64,000 nucleotides of DNA from Alphaproteobacteria bacterium MarineAlpha11_Bin1 (GCA_002937455.1 PTJZ01000010.1:84788-148787); one strand, 5' to 3'. Counted from the stretch's first letter, positions 1 through 8,876 are shown. Made by a program: numbers and translations. Notes: generated by a model from the letters alone, not told the origin.

Positions 1-1331
1 GGTTCAGCACGTTGCAAATAATACTCGTCGCGATAGATAAACATTACGACATCGGCGTCTTGCTCGATCGTGCCAGATTCACGGAGATCAGCAAGTTGAG
101 GCCGCTTATCTTCTCGTTGCTCGACGGCTCGACTCAATTGAGAAAGCGCGATGACCGGAACATCCAGTTCCTTCGCGAGGGTTTTTAGTCCTCGGGTAAT
201 TTCAGAAATTTCTTGCACCCTGTTTTGGTCCCGGCTTCGATTACTGCCCTGTAGCAGTTGCAAGTAGTCTACCACAATAAGACCGAGCCCGATTTGGCGT
301 TTAAGCCGTCGAGCCCGTGTCCGCAAAGCGGAGACAGAGAGAGCAGGGGTATCGTCAATATATAGCGGAGCTTTTTGAAGCTTCTGGCTCGTCTGCACCA
401 AGCGATCGAACTCAGTCTGGTTCAGTTCGCCCTTGCGGATCTTGTCGGATGGTATCTGGGCTCCTTCGGCCAATATCCTGCTGGCCAATTGCTCTGACGA
501 CATTTCTAGTGAAAAAAAGCCGACGACCGGATCGTCAATCGGCGTCTCATTGCCGTTTTCGTCGACGATAGTATCGCTAAGATTGGCGACGTTGAACGCG
601 ATATTTGTTGCGAGTGCAGTCTTACCCATCGCAGGCCTCCCTGCGAGGACGATAAGATCTGACTTGTGGAGTCCACCGAGCAGAAGGTCGAGCTGACGGA
701 ACTTTGTGGGCACACCGCCGAGCGCTCCATCTCGGTTGAAGGCAATTGCGGCCATGTCGACGGCATCTCGGATGGACTCCGCGAAACTTTTAAATCCACC
801 TTCGTAATCGCCACTGGTTGCGAGATCGTAAAGATACTGTTCCGCGCCCTCAATCTGAAGCGTTGCACTGTCCTCTGGATCGTGAGAATAGGCGTGATTA
901 ACGACATCCGTACCGAGTTCAATGAGCTGACGGCGCAGGTACAGATCATAAATCAAGCGACCATAGTCTTGTGCATTAATCACCGCGAAGGTAGCACCGG
1001 CCAAATTAGCTAAGTATCGATGTCCCCCAATTTCTTTATATTCCTCGGCGTCAAATACATGCTTAAGGGTTGTTGGATTTGCCTGTTGACCGCGATCAAC
1101 GAGCTTGCTGACGGCATCAAAAATGCGACCATGGAGGGGATCAAAAAAATGTTCGGGCCGCAGAAATTCTGAAACTTTCTCATACGCCAGATTATTTTCG
1201 AGAATGACGCCAAGTAGGCCCATTTCCGCTTCGGCATTGTTAGGCGGTTCCCGAAATCCTGTGATTTCATCTTCCGGTTGTTGCAGCGATGTTGCCACGT
1301 CGGTTTCTCCGCTTATCCAAGAATTGGACAT
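1..1331 (-). CDS. dnaB: Replicative DNA helicase DnaB (3' end outside window)
   Basis: Hexameric ATP-dependent helicase that unwinds DNA at the replication fork. Reading the minus strand from an ATG at 1331 gives an uninterrupted frame of about 443 codons that leaves the window without a stop, so the C-terminus is missing. The N-terminal domain begins near residue 30 with NNAEAEMGLLGVIL. The RecA-like domain carries the Walker A motif AGRPAMGKTA, then GFFSLEMSSEQLA, VVDYLQLL and, at the edge, the DnaB signature GTIEQDADVVMFIYRDEYY. The frame is consistent from the start codon to at least the GFFSLEMSSEQ motif. An upstream flank of about 430 bp separates it from cfa. The shorter open frames inside this interval are out of phase with these motifs and are shadows. 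Confidence 0.96.
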   Translation of the reverse strand, partial: MSNSWISGETDVATSLQQPEDEITGFREPPNNAEAEMGLLGVILENNLAYEKVSEFLRPEHFFDPLHGRIFDAVSKLVDRGQQANPTTLKHVFDAEEYKEIGGHRYLANLAGATFAVINAQDYGRLIYDLYLRRQLIELGTDVVNHAYSHDPEDSATLQIEGAEQYLYDLATSGDYEGGFKSFAESIRDAVDMAAIAFNRDGALGGVPTKFRQLDLLLGGLHKSDLIVLAGRPAMGKTALATNIAFNVANLSDTIVDENGNETPIDDPVVGFFSLEMSSEQLASRILAEGAQIPSDKIRKGELNQTEFDRLVQTSQKLQKAPLYIDDTPALSVSALRTRARRLKRQIGLGLIVVDYLQLLQGSNRSRDQNRVQEISEITRGLKTLAKELDVPVIALSQLSRAVEQREDKRPQLADLRESGTIEQDADVVMFIYRDEYYLQRAE

Positions 1332-1758
1332 TCACAGTCCTAAGCCGAATCAGCGAGTGTCCATTCTAAAAATTACAGAGATATTTCGGTGGATGAATCC
1401 TGTTCACGCCAAAACGATGTGTAAAACGGGGAAAGGAACAAATATATTGGGGAAAACAATTAAGATCTTCGCGATATAAGCCTTACATCGAAGCGAGAGC
1501 TGTAAATGGAAGCGTCTGGCTAAGAACTCTCAATCCACATTTGTCCCAAGTTCGAAAGAAGTTTTATCCCGTTATGCGCCGTTTTGGAGATCTAGCCGCT
1601 AGCAGCGCTAATTTCGTTGGATCAAACCTCCGATATTCGAATCGTACAGTCGCCGCAAGCACCACCAAATTTTAAACCATTGCTCGAGCTAGTTTTTTCT
1701 CTCAAAAACCGTTATAAATTAAGTAACCCTTGTGCGGGGGTTAACTAAACCAATATTA
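1332..1758. other. Gene-free stretch between dnaB and cfa
   Basis: About 430 bases lying upstream of dnaB and downstream of cfa, which are both on the minus strand. I see no coding frame with a family signature and no RNA gene. It should hold the dnaB promoter; at its far end a short hairpin follows the cfa stop codon. Confidence 0.6.
1724..1743 (-). terminator. Possible weak terminator after cfa
   Basis: On the minus strand, just past the cfa stop, TAACCC pairs with GGGTTA across an 8-base loop. It is followed by an AT-rich run and, slightly further on, five T. The stem is only six bases, so this is a weak candidate. Confidence 0.35.
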
Positions 1759-3036
1759 CTAATGTTGGCTGACTAAGCGGCCTTGTCGCGGGTCCGGATT
1801 TTCTCTCTCCGCTTGTGATTTCTCCCATTCAAACATGTAATCACGTGTCAGCGGCACTGCTGTGAGGGATTTCGTTAGTTGGAGCTGGAACACCATAAGA
1901 TTTTCGTATCGAAATCCCATTTCGCAGATCACTAGGTATAGATCCCACATTCGACAGAAACGGTCGTCATAAATTTCAGAAACTTCTGTTCGTCGCGCTT
2001 CGAACCGCTCGCGCCAATGACGAAGCGTTTCCGCGTAGTGGAGTCGAAGGATTTCGATATCAGTACAAATCAGACCGGATTGTTCGACAACGGGGGTTAT
2101 TTCGGATAGGGAGGGCAGGTCTGCGCCGGGGAAAATATATTTTCGGATAAACGGATTGATTGCGCTCGGAGCATCCAAACGACCGATTGCATGAATTACT
2201 GCAACACCATCGTCAGTCAAGAGATTCCTGAGCTTCTCGAAGAATTCAGTGTAGTTCCTCTTACCAACGTGCTCGAACATGCCAACCGAGACGATCCGAT
2301 CAAATTTGTTGGACAGATCGCGATAGTCTTGCAAAAGAAATTTCACACGGTCCAGCAGTCCAGCAGTTTCCGCACGCTCGTTTGAGACCTTGTGCTGTTC
2401 TTTTGATAGGGTGACACCTGTTACACTGCCATCCGAGATTCCCGCAAGATATATTCCCAACCCACCCCAGCCAGATCCTATATCTAAGATCTTTAGGTCT
2501 TGATCGTCTAAAAGGAGTTTGGATGCGAGGTGACGTTTTTTATTTAATTGAGCGGTTTCTAGATCGTCGTCCGGTTTTGTGAAGTACGCACACGAGTATT
2601 GACGATCGAGATCAAGGAACAGGTCGTAAAGCTCGCCTGACAGATCGTAATGATGTGCGACGTTTTTCTGGGCTACGCCTATTGGATTGTATTGTTTTAA
2701 CTTTTTGCTACCTACGCCAATCATCTGCATCAAGCTCAGTAGCGGATATGAAGCTACATTACTGTAGTTCTGTGCGGCCAATTCAATGAAATCATAGAGG
2801 GTTCCTTCTTCGATTAATAAATCGCCCTCCATATATGCTTCCGGAACGCTGAGACTTGGATTGATTGCAAGCGTGTATTTAAGGCTAGCTTTGGTGAGTC
2901 TTATCGTGCAACGGGGTGGTGACCCGTCTCCGAGTACCGTTTTAAAGCCTTTGTGATCAATGACGCCAAGTGTCCCTTTAAGGAAAGCGAATTTTAATAA
3001 TGAAGTAAATGACAAGACAGCCCATCCCATGCCCAC
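1759..3036 (-). CDS. cfa: Cyclopropane-fatty-acyl-phospholipid synthase
   Basis: SAM-dependent methyltransferase that converts unsaturated acyl chains of membrane phospholipids to cyclopropane rings at the inner face of the membrane. The 425-residue protein has an N-terminal lipid-binding part (EAYMEGDL near residue 66) and a C-terminal Rossmann methyltransferase domain. Family landmarks are visible: HYDLSGELYDLFLD near 129, QYSCAYF with the conserved Cys149, motif I ILDIGSGWGG at 183-192, FEHVGKRNY, and IHAIGR. Length is typical of the Cfa/CmaS family. The start is GTG at 3036 or ATG at 3030 (the protein begins MGMGW), and neither has a strong ribosome site. It stands alone. A related SAM-dependent lipid methyltransferase is possible, but the motif set favours Cfa. 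Confidence 0.9.
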   Translation of the reverse strand: MGMGWAVLSFTSLLKFAFLKGTLGVIDHKGFKTVLGDGSPPRCTIRLTKASLKYTLAINPSLSVPEAYMEGDLLIEEGTLYDFIELAAQNYSNVASYPLLSLMQMIGVGSKKLKQYNPIGVAQKNVAHHYDLSGELYDLFLDLDRQYSCAYFTKPDDDLETAQLNKKRHLASKLLLDDQDLKILDIGSGWGGLGIYLAGISDGSVTGVTLSKEQHKVSNERAETAGLLDRVKFLLQDYRDLSNKFDRIVSVGMFEHVGKRNYTEFFEKLRNLLTDDGVAVIHAIGRLDAPSAINPFIRKYIFPGADLPSLSEITPVVEQSGLICTDIEILRLHYAETLRHWRERFEARRTEVSEIYDDRFCRMWDLYLVICEMGFRYENLMVFQLQLTKSLTAVPLTRDYMFEWEKSQAERENPDPRQGRLVSQH

Positions 3037-4070
3037 GCGCCGAAGGTTACCCTCTCGCCGGGAACATCCGTTATCAGTTTTGTGGAGAATAAATCAAGAA
3101 AGGGCTGGTTGACAAATTCAACACAGGGATATCAGAATTTAGGTTAAAAGATATAATATGAAGGGAACTTAACTGCCTTATTATAACAGTTTTTGTGCTT
3201 TCTATGGCACTATAGACAGAGTATTTCTATTGTCTCCACACGAGTGGTTAATTACTGGTGCAAGAGTAATCATGCGTGTTTATTACAGTTTGGTGATAAA
3301 AATATAATTTTTCTGTTCCTTTTCTTGTTCCACGCTTGGAATTTACACAAAGTCAGCCATACACATGATCGATTTACTCAGATTCTTTAATCTGTAACAA
3401 TAAATTATTGAAATATAAGGATAAATTTGTTATTTATACAAAGATGCTGGCCGGGATGAGCAATCTTTCCCCAAACTTATCCACAGCCAGAAACATAAAA
3501 AATTCAATGCATTAAGTGTATTTCAGGGTGTTTCGCTACAATTGGAAAGCAGGCTCGGCGAGCTTACTTGTCTAACTGTGAAAAGTAAGTTGTCACCTAC
3601 TTTCGACGGGCTCTTTACTTGGTGCATTCATCGATGGTAAGGCGATCAGCTAGGTCATACCATCCCGCTTACTATTTATCTGCCGGTTCCAAATTACTTT
3701 CAATAAAACTGATTTTAAAACTATCCATGTCATTGAGATACCTATAATCCCGAAGATAATGGCGATGACTTTTTCCATTTTTCGTTGCTCTATGCGTCTC
3801 TGCTATAACGGTCCAATCCATCTTTTTCCCGAAGTTGTATGAAATAGACCGCTCACTGCGGACCTCCCAAGTACGGTAGACTTAATTCGATCCAGAGATA
3901 CTGAGTTTCAAACTGTTTAGTAGGAAATATAGCTTGTACTCATACTGGTGTTTTTAGGGATGAAGTGCATACAAAGTCTGGCATTAATATTTATTTTCAG
4001 GTAAGCCAGTGCACATAGGTTCGGGAATTAGTTGACAAAAACTATACCGTGCACTCCAAGGAGGTAAAAA
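3037..4070. other. Long AT-rich region between cfa and the lipoprotein gene
   Basis: About 1 kb without a convincing large gene. It is AT-rich from about 3290 to 3440 and contains one perfect DnaA-box consensus, TTATCCACA, at 3477-3485. A possible 42-residue membrane ORF lies on the minus strand (listed separately). The 65-residue plus-strand frame at 3193-3390 has no ribosome site and no recognisable composition, and I do not call it. No tRNA-like cloverleaf was noticed. Confidence 0.55.
3650..3778 (-). CDS. Possible small membrane protein, 42 aa
   Basis: A minus-strand frame beginning MEKVIAIIFGIIGISMTWIV encodes 42 residues: one hydrophobic segment (residues 4-25) followed by a basic tail with several Lys and Arg, the inside-positive arrangement expected of a single-pass membrane miniprotein. 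There is no good Shine-Dalgarno sequence, only an A-rich stretch before the ATG, and I recognise no family. The evidence is composition only. Confidence 0.3.
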   Translation of the reverse strand: MEKVIAIIFGIIGISMTWIVLKSVLLKVIWNRQINSKRDGMT

Positions 4071-4340
4071 ATGAAGTTTTTTAAATACGCAATTGTAGCC
4101 GTCGCGCCAATAATGTTTGCTGCTGGTTGCGAAACTACTGCAACAACACAGTCGCAGATTGATAAGGCAAATGCGAAAGCTGAAGATGCCAAAGCTGCCG
4201 CTATGAAAGCTTCCTCGTCAGCACAGGCTGCCGCGGCAGCCGCCCGCGCCGCGGCTGATGCCGCGAACCGTGCTGCAGCAGAAGCCAAGGCAGCCGGTGA
4301 CAAGGCGGACCGAATTTTCCAAAAAAATCTGCGGAAGTAA
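4071..4340 (+). CDS. Small alanine-rich outer-membrane lipoprotein (Lpp-like)
   Basis: An 89-residue exported lipoprotein. Residues 1-19 form a signal peptide with basic KFFK at the start and a hydrophobic core. The lipobox FAAGC places the lipidated Cys at residue 20. The mature part is a continuous helix with heptad-like alanine repeats (from about residue 30 to 80), ending in a Lys/Arg tail (KNLRK). This matches the alanine-zipper lipoprotein family, whose best known member is Braun's lipoprotein; the terminal lysine would suit a covalent link to peptidoglycan, and an L,D-transpeptidase lies next door on the opposite strand. That functional pairing is inference. The ribosome site AAGGAGG is very strong, and the stop is followed by a hairpin, so it appears to be monocistronic and highly expressed. 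Confidence 0.85.
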   Translation: MKFFKYAIVAVAPIMFAAGCETTATTQSQIDKANAKAEDAKAAAMKASSSAQAAAAAARAAADAANRAAAEAKAAGDKADRIFQKNLRK

Positions 4341-4360
4341 TCCTAAATAATTTAGCTTCC

Positions 4361-4386
4361 ATAGCCCCTTAAGTTCTTGGGGCTAT
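4361..4386. terminator. Hairpin between convergent genes
   Basis: ATAGCCCC at 4361-4368 pairs perfectly with GGGGCTAT at 4379-4386 around a 10-base loop. It sits between the stop of the lipoprotein gene and the stop of the L,D-transpeptidase gene, which converge. There is no clear T-tract on either side, so it may act as a bidirectional or RNA-stabilising terminator. Confidence 0.55.
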
Positions 4387-4391
4387 TGAAC

Positions 4392-5330
4392 CTATTTAGT
4401 GAGTATCTGAACTGGCGTGCCGCGGCGCTCTCTCGATACGGTTCTCGCTTTTTCCCAATCTATTTGGTTTGCCAGATCACCTGCGGCATAGGTGACATGG
4501 TATTCAAACTCCGGTGGGTAAGAGGGTTTGAACTTGCCGGTTTTCTCAACTTCGTCAGATTGTTTCTGGTTCGGGTGGATTTCCAACCAGAGTTCGTTTC
4601 CTATGCGTGCGATCTTCATAGCCTGATCAATGACTGTGACCCTCGTCCCGATTTTGATGCTATCGAATAGTCGGGAAATATCCTCAGGGTAAAGGCGGAC
4701 GCAACCGTGGCTGACCCGTCGGCCAACCCCGTATGGTTTATTAGTTCCATGAAAAAGATATGAAGGCCAGCCTAAATAAACGGCGTAGGCACCCAGTGGG
4801 TTATCCGGCCCTGGCTTTATTACCCCCGGTAGTTCAGGTTGCTCATCAAGGACCGATTTCGGAACATACCATGTGGGGTTCTTTTTCTTGCGTATCACTG
4901 TGGTACTGCCCGTCGGGGTGTCCCAGCCTTCGTTACCAATACCTAAAGGCGCGGATTCGATAGTTCTTCCATCAGGAGAGAATAGGTACATCCGTTGATC
5001 CGCGAGATTAATCAGAATCCCCTCGCGGGGGCCATTTGGCACAAGATGCGCAGTTGGAAGAACGATCTTCCTATTAGTCCCCGGTACCCATGGATCGATA
5101 CCGGGATTAGCAGATACAATTTCAGTATATCCCAACCCGTTTTTTCGGGCGAGATCTACTAAAGAATCCTCGTATCGAGTCTTGTAGATTGTTTGTTGGC
5201 CGATGATTGCAGGGTAGTTATTGATACCCTGACCGTCGATAGCATTCGCTTGCCGGATTGTTGGAACCATCACGAGGGATCCAGCAAAAGCGGCCAAGAG
5301 GATAAAGGCGCGTCGACTGAACAATGTCAT
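4392..5330 (-). CDS. L,D-transpeptidase (YkuD family), exported
   Basis: Periplasmic enzyme that forms 3-3 peptidoglycan cross-links or attaches lipoproteins to peptidoglycan. The ATG at 5330 is preferred over an in-frame ATG 45 bases upstream because AAGGA lies 9 bases before it and the protein then begins with a signal peptide (MTLFSRRAFILLAAFAGS). A LysM-like segment (YEDSLVDLARKNGLGYTEI) precedes the YkuD domain. The domain shows PLGIGNEGWDTPTG and the catalytic block HGTNKPYGVGRRVSHGCVR, with His184, His198 and nucleophile Cys200 in this numbering. The length of 312 residues is typical of ErfK/YbiS/YcfS proteins. The adjacent lysine-ending lipoprotein is a plausible substrate, but this is not shown by the sequence. 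Confidence 0.92.
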   Translation of the reverse strand: MTLFSRRAFILLAAFAGSLVMVPTIRQANAIDGQGINNYPAIIGQQTIYKTRYEDSLVDLARKNGLGYTEIVSANPGIDPWVPGTNRKIVLPTAHLVPNGPREGILINLADQRMYLFSPDGRTIESAPLGIGNEGWDTPTGSTTVIRKKKNPTWYVPKSVLDEQPELPGVIKPGPDNPLGAYAVYLGWPSYLFHGTNKPYGVGRRVSHGCVRLYPEDISRLFDSIKIGTRVTVIDQAMKIARIGNELWLEIHPNQKQSDEVEKTGKFKPSYPPEFEYHVTYAAGDLANQIDWEKARTVSRERRGTPVQILTK

Positions 5331-5452
5331 CAAAGTAGATCCTTCAACATCCAAAATATTGCCCAGACTAGGCATTTCTAATCATTGTATCTCTGATAAA
5401 GACAGCAAATAATTGAACATTAAAACTAATTAATTTCTTTAAAGCCAATGGA

Positions 5453-5518
5453 ATGCCTTCTGAAGAATGACGGCACTGCCGCTACCGCCGGATCCTCTCT
5501 TCTTTGGTTAGAAGGCAT
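5453..5518. repeat. Long-spaced inverted repeat upstream of ubiX
   Basis: ATGCCTTCT at 5453-5461 is the exact reverse complement of AGAAGGCAT at 5510-5518, with 48 bases between. It lies in the divergent region between the L,D-transpeptidase and ubiX. It could be the closing helix of a structured RNA or a chance repeat. Confidence 0.3.
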
Positions 5519-5598
5519 ACAGAATAATCCAATTTATAATTTCATGCGTACCTTCAAGTTAAAAAATATGTAAATCAAAAGCTTACCGCCAAGTCAGT

Positions 5599-5611
5599 CG
5601 ACAGACTGTCG
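5599..5611. promoter_or_regulatory. Short palindrome in the ubiX upstream region
   Basis: CGACAG-A-CTGTCG forms a 13-base palindrome 45 bases before the ubiX start. It could be an operator; no regulator is assigned. Confidence 0.3.
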
Positions 5612-5655
5612 GAATTAACTATAGTGTGACATTCCATTTCTCCGGGGACTATTTA

Positions 5656-6267
5656 ATGAAAAGAGTAATTGTTGGCATTACCGGCGCCACCGGTACAATC
5701 TATGGCGTCCGTCTAATGGAGCTTATGCGAACCGAGCCTGAGATCGAAATCCATTTAGTTATGAGCCGATCCGCAAAATTAACTCTAAAAATGGAGCACG
5801 ATTTAGCGCTTGACTACATAAACGAGCTGGCACACGAAGTTCATGAGCCGGGAAACATTGGGGCCTCGATTTCGTCGGGCTCTTTCCATTCCGAAGGAAT
5901 GATCGTCGCGCCCTGTTCAATTAAAACAATGTCTAATATCGCAATGGGTAACACCGGAGACCTGATCAGTCGCGCAGCCGACGTCATATTAAAAGAACAA
6001 AGAAAGCTTGTCATTGCTATCCGAGAGACTCCGCTCCATATAGGTCACCTCGAAAACCTTACGAAACTCGCTCGTATTGGGGCAGTTATATTTCCACCAG
6101 TCCCAGCCTTCTACAACCGTCCAAATTCCCTACAAGACATCGTTGACCAATCCTGCATGCGGATGCTTGACCAGTTGCATGTTCATATCGAATCTGCACC
6201 CCGTTGGGGTGAAGAAGGCGGTGTACCAGCGGTTGGTCAGAAGGGAGCTGCAGTGGCCGATGAGTGA
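5656..6267 (+). CDS. ubiX: Flavin prenyltransferase UbiX
   Basis: Makes prenylated FMN, the cofactor of UbiD-type decarboxylases, from reduced FMN and dimethylallyl phosphate. The 203-residue cytoplasmic protein follows the UbiX family end to end: GITGATGTIYGVRLMELM at the N-terminus (flavin site), HLVMSRSAKLTL, GSFHSEGMIVAPCSIKTMS near residue 80, AADVILKEQRKLVIAIRETPLH with the conserved Arg-Glu-Thr-Pro-Leu, and PPVPAFYNRP. I chose the ATG at 5656 rather than the one at 5626 because GGGGA precedes it at proper spacing and the protein then begins exactly at the family start (MKRVIVGITG). The only UbiD-like gene in the window is about 17 kb away (23429), so UbiX may serve that protein, ubiquinone synthesis, or both. 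Confidence 0.94.
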   Translation: MKRVIVGITGATGTIYGVRLMELMRTEPEIEIHLVMSRSAKLTLKMEHDLALDYINELAHEVHEPGNIGASISSGSFHSEGMIVAPCSIKTMSNIAMGNTGDLISRAADVILKEQRKLVIAIRETPLHIGHLENLTKLARIGAVIFPPVPAFYNRPNSLQDIVDQSCMRMLDQLHVHIESAPRWGEEGGVPAVGQKGAAVADE

Positions 6268-6301
6268 TCGGCTTAGTTCGACAGTAACATGTCCAATGTC
6301 T

Positions 6302-7072
6302 TTAAATACAATAACTACGCTGTAAGTGGAGACGGTCTAGCACAGCAACTGGGGTCAAGGTCCGGACATTATGATTTGACCAGACTTAAGATATTCGTTG
6401 TATTTCCGTAGAGGCTTTGCAAGCCATGGAGCCGCTTCCAAAGGGTCGCTCGTTATGGATAAACCTCTGCTCCTTAGGATTATTTGCCATTGAGTTAAAC
6501 AGTACAGACGACCGCAGCTAGGTCCATAGACTGCTCATTACAACTTTCAGAGCTTACGACGCATGCTTTGTGGAAACAATCATCTTCGATAAGCATAGGT
6601 GTGCCTACCTTCAGGAAATTATCATAGCCGTCAACGATAATTTCGATCGCCGGCATAACCGCGTCGATCAAATCGAAAACTGTGTTTTGTTGTATTAACT
6701 GTTCCCCGAAACCCTTCCGATTCGGAACGCAATTTCACACTCGATAGTTAGGTTGCAGAATGTGGTTTCTGAGAGGGAAACGCCGCTTTTAAACAAAATG
6801 CTCGACATAACACGGTCATCAGTAGGTGCGCTTACACCTAAGTAATCGAACTTAGCCTTGGTCGAGACACCGTTTTATCCTGCCAACTAGTTTCCCTTGG
6901 CCGCTACCGTGGAGAAAATCATGTGATGCCTTTTAACTAGGTGTCTATAATTAATTGTATCCGCGATTTGATCTGGCGGAATAGTCGGCACCATAGTCGA
7001 ATTTTCCGAGCCTCCTCCAGTACTCAGGCCGTTCGACAAATTACTATCGGATCCACCCAATATCCCCGGCAT
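6302..7072 (-). pseudogene. Decayed 2-oxopent-4-enoate hydratase-like gene (MhpD/FAH family)
   Basis: No intact frame, but on the minus strand consecutive pieces in different phases line up with the MhpD-type hydratase family. In order: a piece with KLVGRIK; a piece with FDYLGVSAPTDDRVM continuing to TIECEIAFRIGR; a piece with FDLIDAVMPAIEIIVDGYDN; and a C-terminal piece with DPLEAAPWLAKPLRKY, then LKSGQIIMSG, which needs a one-base shift to continue as TLTPVAVLDR. The family equivalents are the LGV..P segment, VE.EIAF.LGRDL, VMPALEVV, G.PL.A..WLA and AG.IVLSG. In-frame stops and at least three frameshifts make it non-functional as a single enzyme. Such hydratases act after ring cleavage in meta pathways, so an ancestral meta-cleavage branch may have been lost here. 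Boundaries are approximate; the N-terminal 60 codons are poorly conserved. Confidence 0.75.
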
Positions 7073-7076
7073 GGGT

Positions 7077-7796
7077 TCAGGTTAAAGGCTTTTCATCCTC
7101 GAAAGCCTTAGTTTTTTTATGCTCGTTCTGCGCAACCGCCTCCCGGCAACGTTCCCAGAGCTTGGGTCCGTAATACTCATTAAAATCCCGGTATACCCGA
7201 TCAAATGGTAGATCAGACCAAATACCGTGGGTTGTTACATATTCCATATGCTTTCTACCGTTTTTGTCGAATTCCTGCAGCAAGGCGTCTTCGACACCGT
7301 CGAACTCTGTCGGTGTTACGTCAAACTTGTCGCAGAGTTCTATGTTGAATGCCGGCGCTGCCTTGACCCAATTTCCTTCTATAAGCATGACAGCATAGCC
7401 GTGATGCATAAACAGATCCTTTCCACCCATGGCTTCACGCATGCGATCTGTACTCATATGATTTGTGACGTCGGATAGCCCGATTGCCGCCGGAATGCCG
7501 ACAGCCCGAGCAACTGCGGTAAGGAGAGAGGCCTTCGGAATACAGAATGCGGCGCCGGTTTCCAATACATGGCTAGCTTTGTAGGAGTTTGCTTGGTCAG
7601 AAATTCGGTAGGGGTCGTATCGGATAGAGTCCCGCACCGCATAAAAAGCCTTAATTGCTCTTTGTTTGTCGGTTGTGGCCCCCTTGGTCGCTTTAGCCGC
7701 AAATTCTGCAACCAACGGGTTTTCGTAATCAAAATAGGAGGTCGGCTCGAGATAGGTCGCGGATGGTTCCGGGACACCGAATTCGAAAAATTCCAT
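7077..7796 (-). CDS. Transglutaminase-like cysteine peptidase-fold protein
   Basis: A 239-residue cytoplasmic protein of the transglutaminase-like superfamily. The core is visible: AFYAVRDSIRYDPYR leads to the Cys-containing helix TGAAFCIPKASLLTAVARAVGIPA (catalytic Cys candidate near residue 85), then HHGYAVMLIEGNWVKAAPAFN supplies the His and the beta strand before the acidic partner. Bacterial members usually act as proteases or amidases. No signal peptide is present. It has no operon partner: it is divergent from the DMT transporter, and the decayed hydratase lies four bases downstream. The substrate cannot be told from the sequence. Confidence 0.8.
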   Translation of the reverse strand: MEFFEFGVPEPSATYLEPTSYFDYENPLVAEFAAKATKGATTDKQRAIKAFYAVRDSIRYDPYRISDQANSYKASHVLETGAAFCIPKASLLTAVARAVGIPAAIGLSDVTNHMSTDRMREAMGGKDLFMHHGYAVMLIEGNWVKAAPAFNIELCDKFDVTPTEFDGVEDALLQEFDKNGRKHMEYVTTHGIWSDLPFDRVYRDFNEYYGPKLWERCREAVAQNEHKKTKAFEDEKPLT

Positions 7797-7944
7797 TATT
7801 TAACTCTGCGGTTTTTGACAGGCTCGAGGAGATTAGGTCCAACCGTGTTTCTGGGCAAGTGATCCTGCCGATAGCCCTACACAATGCACTAAGCTAGTCT
7901 GCCAAAGAATATGACTAGATTTTTGGTATTAGAGAGGAAACTAG

Positions 7945-8838
7945 ATGGCTCTCACCTCAGGACAGAGCGATAGGCACCACCCGGTATCAGGGATTCTCTG
8001 GATGGTCGCCGCCGCTTGTTGTTTTGCCGCGTCACTGTCTTTGGTCAAGGCGCTTCAGGATAACGGGATGACGCCATTCCAGGCTGTTCTATTTCGCCAG
8101 ATTTTTGGCTTAATGGTTTTCGCCCCGGTAATTTTGGGCGTTGGTGCGGCATCGCTGAAAACCCCCGTACCCGCTCGCCATTGTGTGCGAGCATTATTCG
8201 GATTTTTTGGGATGTGTACGGGCTATTACTCGCTAACATTAATCAACGTCGCTGATTCCGTCGCATTACAATTCACTCTGCCGATCTTTACTATGATATG
8301 CGCGATCTGGCTATTACGCGAAAAACTCCACCCACATCGGTTGATTGCTACCTTGGTTGGGTTCGGCGGGGTACTTCTTATTGTCCGACCTGGTTTTTCT
8401 GAGATTAATGTTGGCGTCCCTTTGGCGCTCTCTGCAGCCGCCTTCTATGCAATTTCAGATACCATATCCCGCTGGGTTGCTCGTGACGACCCGTTCACCT
8501 CTATTATGATGTGGAATTTTATTTTTATGATCCCATTGGCCGCAATTCCATCAGCGTATTTTTGGGTTACGCCGGATGCTAGCCTGTGGTGGCAGTTGCT
8601 CTGCTTCGCGGTTGCTGGGGTTGGTGCACAATTTTGCCTGACACGATCTTTTGGGCTGGCCGAAGCCGGCCTCGTTTCGCCAATCTTGTTTTTGCGTTTG
8701 CCATTAATCGCAGTGATTGGTTATTTAGTTTGGGATCAAACAACTGAGATCTGGACCTGGATTGGGGCAGCCGTCATTTTCGTTGCCACAACTTGGATGA
8801 CACGCGTAGAGACGAAGGCAGTGGCGAAAACTACATAG
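7945..8838 (+). CDS. DMT-superfamily transporter (EamA family)
   Basis: Inner-membrane permease of 297 residues with ten predicted membrane spans arranged as two EamA repeats, starting GILWMVAAACCFAASLSLVKAL and, in the second half, GVPLALSAAAFYAISDTISRW. Members export amino acids, metabolites or drugs. The start is supported by GAGGAA 6 bases before the ATG. It lies 38 bases before the tandem flavin monooxygenases on the same strand and may be co-transcribed with them, which would fit export of a product or uptake of a substrate; the direction is not visible. Substrate unknown. Confidence 0.88.
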   Translation: MALTSGQSDRHHPVSGILWMVAAACCFAASLSLVKALQDNGMTPFQAVLFRQIFGLMVFAPVILGVGAASLKTPVPARHCVRALFGFFGMCTGYYSLTLINVADSVALQFTLPIFTMICAIWLLREKLHPHRLIATLVGFGGVLLIVRPGFSEINVGVPLALSAAAFYAISDTISRWVARDDPFTSIMMWNFIFMIPLAAIPSAYFWVTPDASLWWQLLCFAVAGVGAQFCLTRSFGLAEAGLVSPILFLRLPLIAVIGYLVWDQTTEIWTWIGAAVIFVATTWMTRVETKAVAKTT

Positions 8839-8876
8839 ATTTGCGAAGGTTTGTCCTGCGAAAATAGGGGAACCAC

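Noticed and set aside
506..1270. Two minus-strand open frames within the dnaB interval
   Set aside because: They are out of phase with the DnaB motifs, which form one uninterrupted frame from 1331 to the window edge.
3193..3390. 65-residue plus-strand ORF downstream of the cfa start
   Set aside because: No ribosome site and an AT-driven composition rich in Phe and Leu; no family resemblance.
3477..3485. Possible replication origin near an AT-rich region with a DnaA box
   Set aside because: Only one perfect TTATCCACA is present here, and another single one lies at 42888-42896 (minus strand). No cluster of boxes and no origin-associated genes were seen.
4028..4303. Alanine-rich minus-strand frame opposite the lipoprotein gene
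   Set aside because: It is the antisense of the GCN-rich alanine repeat. The plus strand has a signal peptide, a lipobox and a strong ribosome site.
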